A stretch of 43,441 nt of DNA. Source: Bacteroidota bacterium (GTDB taxonomy: Bacteria > Bacteroidota > Bacteroidia > Flavobacteriales_D > Crocinitomicaceae). The stretch is from positions 1 through 43,441 of the forward strand of contig JAJRQQ010000056.1 in NCBI GenBank assembly GCA_024280155.1, in the 5' to 3' direction. The notes under the pieces were generated by a model that ran no database searches, was not told the origin of the DNA, and was given only the letters and a program-made list of their open reading frames with translations. Below are positions 40,462 to 43,441 of this stretch, one piece after another. The translations under genes and the position numbers were made by a program. The first letter of the stretch is position 1. Each line of letters starts with the position of its first letter.

Positions 40462-41136
40462 ATGGCATCTTTTTCATATAAATACACGAATATTAACGAC
40501 ACCGAAAACCCTCTTTTTTTGACTTGGGAGTCTGGTTATAAAAATCTTAAGGTTTATTTTAAAGGTAAAATCATGAAAGAGATTGCTACGCCTCAAGAAT
40601 TATTGAATGGAGTCGTTTTCGATAGTGGTGAGTTAAGAAACGTAAGTGTTCAATTGATGAAAGAAAAACCAATGGTTGTTGTGGTTAAAGTCAATGATAT
40701 AGAATACAAACCAGACAACAAAATTGTTGGTAGAGGAGAACTGATGGGATTAATTCAAATTTTTGGGGTTTTATTTGCGCTTGGAACAATCGGTAGTATT
40801 TTGGAAATAAAATCATTACCTTCTTATATCGATAACATTACTCTTACCGTTGTAATTATCATCGATGCTATAATTGTTCTTTCTTATGGATTTACCGCCA
40901 TGATGTTAAGCCGAGAGAAAGCTTGGAGTTATTTTATAGGTGGTTCTGTTTACATTCTTTCTTCATTATTGGTTGTGTTTGATGCAATTCAATCTGGCTT
41001 TAATGCGGGGATGATTATTGGATTAGCAATACGACTATTCATCATTTTATACATTGTAAAATTCTTTCCCATTATTATGAATATGCTTAAGAATGGAAAG
41101 AAGGTTGAAACACAAGATTTATTAGATGATTTTTGA
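40462..41136 (+). CDS. Integral membrane protein of unknown function
   Basis: 224 residues from the ATG at 40462 (MASFSYKYTNINDTENPLFL). The frame is open seven residues upstream to a TTG. A soluble N-terminal beta region (1-~95, with YKNLKVYFKGKIMKEI) is followed by four hydrophobic helices (about 105-120, 128-148, 156-175 and 185-208), and it ends in a charged tail with ETQDLLDDF. I do not recognise the family; the layout (cytosolic domain then a four-helix membrane part) is all that can be said. Confidence 0.8.
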   Translation: MASFSYKYTNINDTENPLFLTWESGYKNLKVYFKGKIMKEIATPQELLNGVVFDSGELRNVSVQLMKEKPMVVVVKVNDIEYKPDNKIVGRGELMGLIQIFGVLFALGTIGSILEIKSLPSYIDNITLTVVIIIDAIIVLSYGFTAMMLSREKAWSYFIGGSVYILSSLLVVFDAIQSGFNAGMIIGLAIRLFIILYIVKFFPIIMNMLKNGKKVETQDLLDDF

Positions 41137-41184
41137 TTTTTTTTAAAAAAATTGTATATTTATTAAGTTAATAATCTGTTACTT

Positions 41185-41592
41185 ATGGAAAAGAAGACGA
41201 TTTTTGATTCTCGGATTTGCAAAGTAGAATTGCTGGATAAACAGCTCATTTCTTTTAATTTTAAAGGAAACGAAGATCATAAAGTGGAAGAATTTCAAGT
41301 GTTAATTAAAGAATTAGTCATTTTAATGAATCACCAACCATTTGTTGTTTTGAATGATTTGAGAAATAATTTTGGTGGTTTCTCGAAAGAAATAAGAAAT
41401 TTTTTAGGAAGTCATCCTGATTTAATCAAGTATAAATATGCCGAAGCATTGATTGTAAATTCACTAGGTATAAGGTTACAGGTTAACTTCTTTCTTCAAT
41501 TCAATGTCAAAAAAATGAAATATAAAGTTTTTAGTGATGAAAGAAAAGCTATAAAATGGCTTTTAGAAAGAAGGGAGGAAATTTTATTGTAA
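41185..41592 (+). CDS. Hypothetical small alpha/beta protein (SpoIIAA/STAS-like)
   Basis: 135 residues, no signal peptide. Alternating strands and helices (KVELLDKQLISFNFKGNED, then FQVLIKELVILMNHQPFVVL with NDLRNNFGG) resemble the SpoIIAA-like/STAS fold of small Bacteroidota proteins, but no phosphorylatable motif is obvious. The C-terminus is helical and charged (ERKAIKWLLERREEILL). Classification is by pattern only. It lies 48 bp after the membrane protein gene. Confidence 0.7.
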   Translation: MEKKTIFDSRICKVELLDKQLISFNFKGNEDHKVEEFQVLIKELVILMNHQPFVVLNDLRNNFGGFSKEIRNFLGSHPDLIKYKYAEALIVNSLGIRLQVNFFLQFNVKKMKYKVFSDERKAIKWLLERREEILL

Positions 41593-41673
41593 TTTGAGTT
41601 TTGTTCTGCTTAAATCATTTTTATTACAGAATAAAGTGTATCTTAGAATTTCTAAGCAAATAAAACAAAAGCA

Positions 41674-42267
41674 ATGAAATTCAACCAATTTTTTTTAGTG
41701 TTATTTTTAATTTTTACTTCAACAATCAATGCGCAAGATTGGAATACTGACAATTACCAATACGGTCAGCTTTATGAAGGATACGTGATTGATCAAGAAG
41801 GGAATAAGATTGAAGGCTTTATTAAGTACAGAAATCGATACATTATGCAGATGGAAGTTATTTTCTTTAAGGTAAACAATCCGAAAAGTCCCAAAAAGAA
41901 ATATTTAGCACAGAATTTAATCGAATATAAAGTGGCAGATAAGTTATACCACGTTATTCCACATTCTGGAGGTGCAGGAATGCAAATGAGAGGTAATCTT
42001 GTCGTCAATAATACTGGTTGCATCAAAGAATATGTTTGGTATAAACGCTCATCAAGTTATAATAAACTAAAGAGACGACCGGGTGAATCTGATGAAGATT
42101 TCGCTGAAAGAAAATTCCCTTCTTCTCACATTTATTTTAAAGATGGAGATCAAATGGCTGTTTCAAAATCTTTCTTCAAAGATGATTTTGCTAAAAAAAT
42201 GGCTAAATATGTTTCTTCAAATAAGGTTTTAGCGAAAAAGATAAAATCAAAAAAAATGGTTACATGA
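41674..42267 (+). CDS. Secreted protein of unknown function, frameshifted at the 3' end
   Basis: 197 residues. Signal peptide MKFNQFFLVLFLIFTSTINA, cleavage before QDWNT. The mature protein is charged, with YEGYVIDQEGNKIEGFIKYR and KYLAQNLIEYKVADKLYHVI, typical of Bacteroidota secreted proteins that sense or bind an unknown ligand. The end KSKKMVT is suspicious: after the A8 run at 42249-42256 another frame reads NGYMKLQDIDKIFEEYNKDC and stops at 42315-42317. One extra A would restore that end and a protein of ~212 residues. Confidence 0.8.
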   Translation: MKFNQFFLVLFLIFTSTINAQDWNTDNYQYGQLYEGYVIDQEGNKIEGFIKYRNRYIMQMEVIFFKVNNPKSPKKKYLAQNLIEYKVADKLYHVIPHSGGAGMQMRGNLVVNNTGCIKEYVWYKRSSSYNKLKRRPGESDEDFAERKFPSSHIYFKDGDQMAVSKSFFKDDFAKKMAKYVSSNKVLAKKIKSKKMVT

Positions 42268-42329
42268 AATTACAGGATATCGACAAGATTTTTGAAGAAT
42301 ACAATAAGGACTGTTAATTCTTTCCTCCG

Positions 42330-42713
42330 ATGAAATGTCCATGTGGATTAAATGCAGAGTATTCCAATTGTTGTGAAATGATTCATAAGGACATTTCAAA
42401 AGCAAAAACAGCAGAAGAATTAATGCGTTCTCGGTATACGGCTTTCACAAAAGCTGATGGAGACTATTTGTTGAAAAGTCATCACGAATCTACTCGTCCT
42501 GTCAATGAAATTAACGAGATTGTTTCATGGGCGAAATCAGTGAAATGGTTGAATTTAGAAATTCTCGAAACAACAAATGGAGGAGAGGATGATATTTCCG
42601 GAACCGTTGAATTTAAAGCACATTTTAAAGTGAAAGGCAGGAGGGATGTGATTCATGAAAAGTCTGAATTCGTGAAGGAATTTGGGGTTTGGTATTATTT
42701 GAAAAGGATTTGA
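42330..42713 (+). CDS. YchJ-family protein (SEC-C/zinc motif)
   Basis: 127 residues, the length of YchJ proteins. The N-terminus MKCPCGLNAEYSNCCEMIHK has the CxCG...CC zinc-binding pattern of the SEC-C type, followed by AEELMRSRYTAFTKADGDYL and SHHESTRP, which are family hallmarks. The C-terminal half has the NTF2-like beta fold (GTVEFKAHFKVKGRRDVIHE and FVKEFGVWYYLKRI). Its function is unknown. The stop is 2 bp before the next ATG. Confidence 0.92.
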   Translation: MKCPCGLNAEYSNCCEMIHKDISKAKTAEELMRSRYTAFTKADGDYLLKSHHESTRPVNEINEIVSWAKSVKWLNLEILETTNGGEDDISGTVEFKAHFKVKGRRDVIHEKSEFVKEFGVWYYLKRI

Positions 42714-42715
42714 AA

Positions 42716-43441
42716 ATGAGATTGCCTGAAGATAATACCCTTAATATTTCTGTAGCAAAACTAAATGCTGTTTTTAATAGTACAAGTGCTACGTATAAGT
42801 TTTATTGGTTTTTAGCAATTATTGAAGCGGTAGAAGAAAATAATGAGAGCTATAAAATATCTAAACATGAATTATTTGTTCGAATGATTTCAAATGCTTG
42901 GTATACAGTTAATTATTTCAAACTATCATTTGGAAAACAAGATAAAATTCAACAAGCAATTGAGTTTTTAAAAAACCATGAATCTATTGATGTAAACGGT
43001 AAGAAGAGAGTTGTTTTTGAAAGATTATTCAACTCAACTTCTAAAGAAACAAGAAAACAGTTAAATCATTTTGATGTTAATGTACCTCATAAATTTCTCA
43101 GTCCTTGGCTAGGGACAGAATCAAAAAGGCAAATGAGATTACTTTCTCAAGAGAGTTTTAATTTGCCACCTTACGCTCTTTACGAAGATTCAATACTCGT
43201 TCAGCCAGATTGGTTTGAATATTTTAAGAGAAATAGTGGAATGTTAAAAGATTTTTGTTTCTGGAATCTGACATTATTTTTACAAAAAAGGAACCCGAAT
43301 ACACCTGATATCCCTAATAAATTGAAACGACCAGAACTTCGAGGAAGTCTTAATAAACATAAAGTTGACTTTTGGGATATCGTTATTGAAGAATTAGGTT
43401 CAGTAGATTGTATTTATACGGGGGAAAAGTTAATTAAAGGA
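42716..43441 (+). CDS. Probable HNH endonuclease-domain protein, 5' part (runs off the window)
   Basis: 242 codons visible from the ATG at 42716. The N-terminal region (AKLNAVFNSTSATYKFYWFL, then AIIEAVEENNESYKISKHEL) resembles a helical domain I associate with bacterial HNH endonucleases. The last part, LFLQKRNPNTPDIPNKLKRP and VDFWDIVIEELGSVDCIYTG, matches the usual approach to an HNH core, where CIYTGEKL is the first cysteine strand. The catalytic HNH residues lie beyond the edge. Such proteins occur in restriction and anti-phage systems, but no partner gene can be seen here. Confidence 0.6.
   Translation, partial: MRLPEDNTLNISVAKLNAVFNSTSATYKFYWFLAIIEAVEENNESYKISKHELFVRMISNAWYTVNYFKLSFGKQDKIQQAIEFLKNHESIDVNGKKRVVFERLFNSTSKETRKQLNHFDVNVPHKFLSPWLGTESKRQMRLLSQESFNLPPYALYEDSILVQPDWFEYFKRNSGMLKDFCFWNLTLFLQKRNPNTPDIPNKLKRPELRGSLNKHKVDFWDIVIEELGSVDCIYTGEKLIKG

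Noticed and set aside
1..43441. CRISPR array, rRNA operon or prophage
   Set aside because: No regularly spaced direct repeats of 25-40 bp, no rRNA sequence and no phage structural genes were seen.

Overview
The window looks like the chromosome of a low-GC Bacteroidota bacterium, most likely a member of the Flavobacteriales. Several things point there: a type III glutamine synthetase, promoters with the Bacteroidota TTG-N18/19-TAnnTTTG form, a GH92 glycosidase, a DUF3078-type protein, and many short secreted proteins and lipoproteins. No searches were run. All family calls come from reading motifs and translated sequence.

Layout. Positions 1-3232 are the right end of an integrated element. 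They hold the 3' end of an IS3-family transposase with its inverted repeat, and abutting it the last ~40 codons of a grasp-with-spasm (GwsS-type) radical-SAM peptide maturase. A secreted protein of unknown function, an unknown gene and a tyrosine integrase follow, and then a duplicated tRNA 3' end that is the probable attachment site. Host chromosome starts at about 3233. It begins with a small conserved protein, glnN (GSIII), a beta-helix lipoprotein and ribosomal protein L31. Next is a tight cluster of a WG-repeat protein, a TonB-like protein, an AAC(3)-fold protein and menB. Convergent to it are hbd, a methyltransferase and an outer-membrane beta-barrel. A DCC-family protein and a hydrolase lead into a tight seven-ORF operon (16631-22258): lipoprotein, a ribulose-phosphate-epimerase-CBS fusion split by an in-frame TGA, DAHP synthase, a KdsC-like phosphatase, a saccharopine/alanine-dehydrogenase-like enzyme and a UMF1-type MFS transporter. 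A halogenase-like flavoprotein, a ThiF-rhodanese protein, a glutamate-synthase-domain protein and alaS follow. The 781-base gap upstream of alaS contains a ~467-bp element bounded by inverted repeats. The right third holds an ECF sigma factor, a frameshifted GH92 enzyme, thiolase, a DUF3078-type protein, a frameshifted VWA membrane protein, two 47-residue genes below usual ORF cutoffs, a radical SAM protein, unknown membrane and secreted proteins, a YchJ-family protein and the start of a probable HNH nuclease.

Most unusual points: (1) a RiPP-maturase gene cut by an IS inside a tRNA-integrated island; (2) one in-frame TGA splitting an epimerase-CBS fusion; (3) three separate genes each apparently one A short in a poly-A run, which means decay, slippage expression or homopolymer assembly error; (4) a non-coding inverted-repeat-bounded element next to alaS; (5) palindromic repeats that act as bidirectional terminators between convergent genes.
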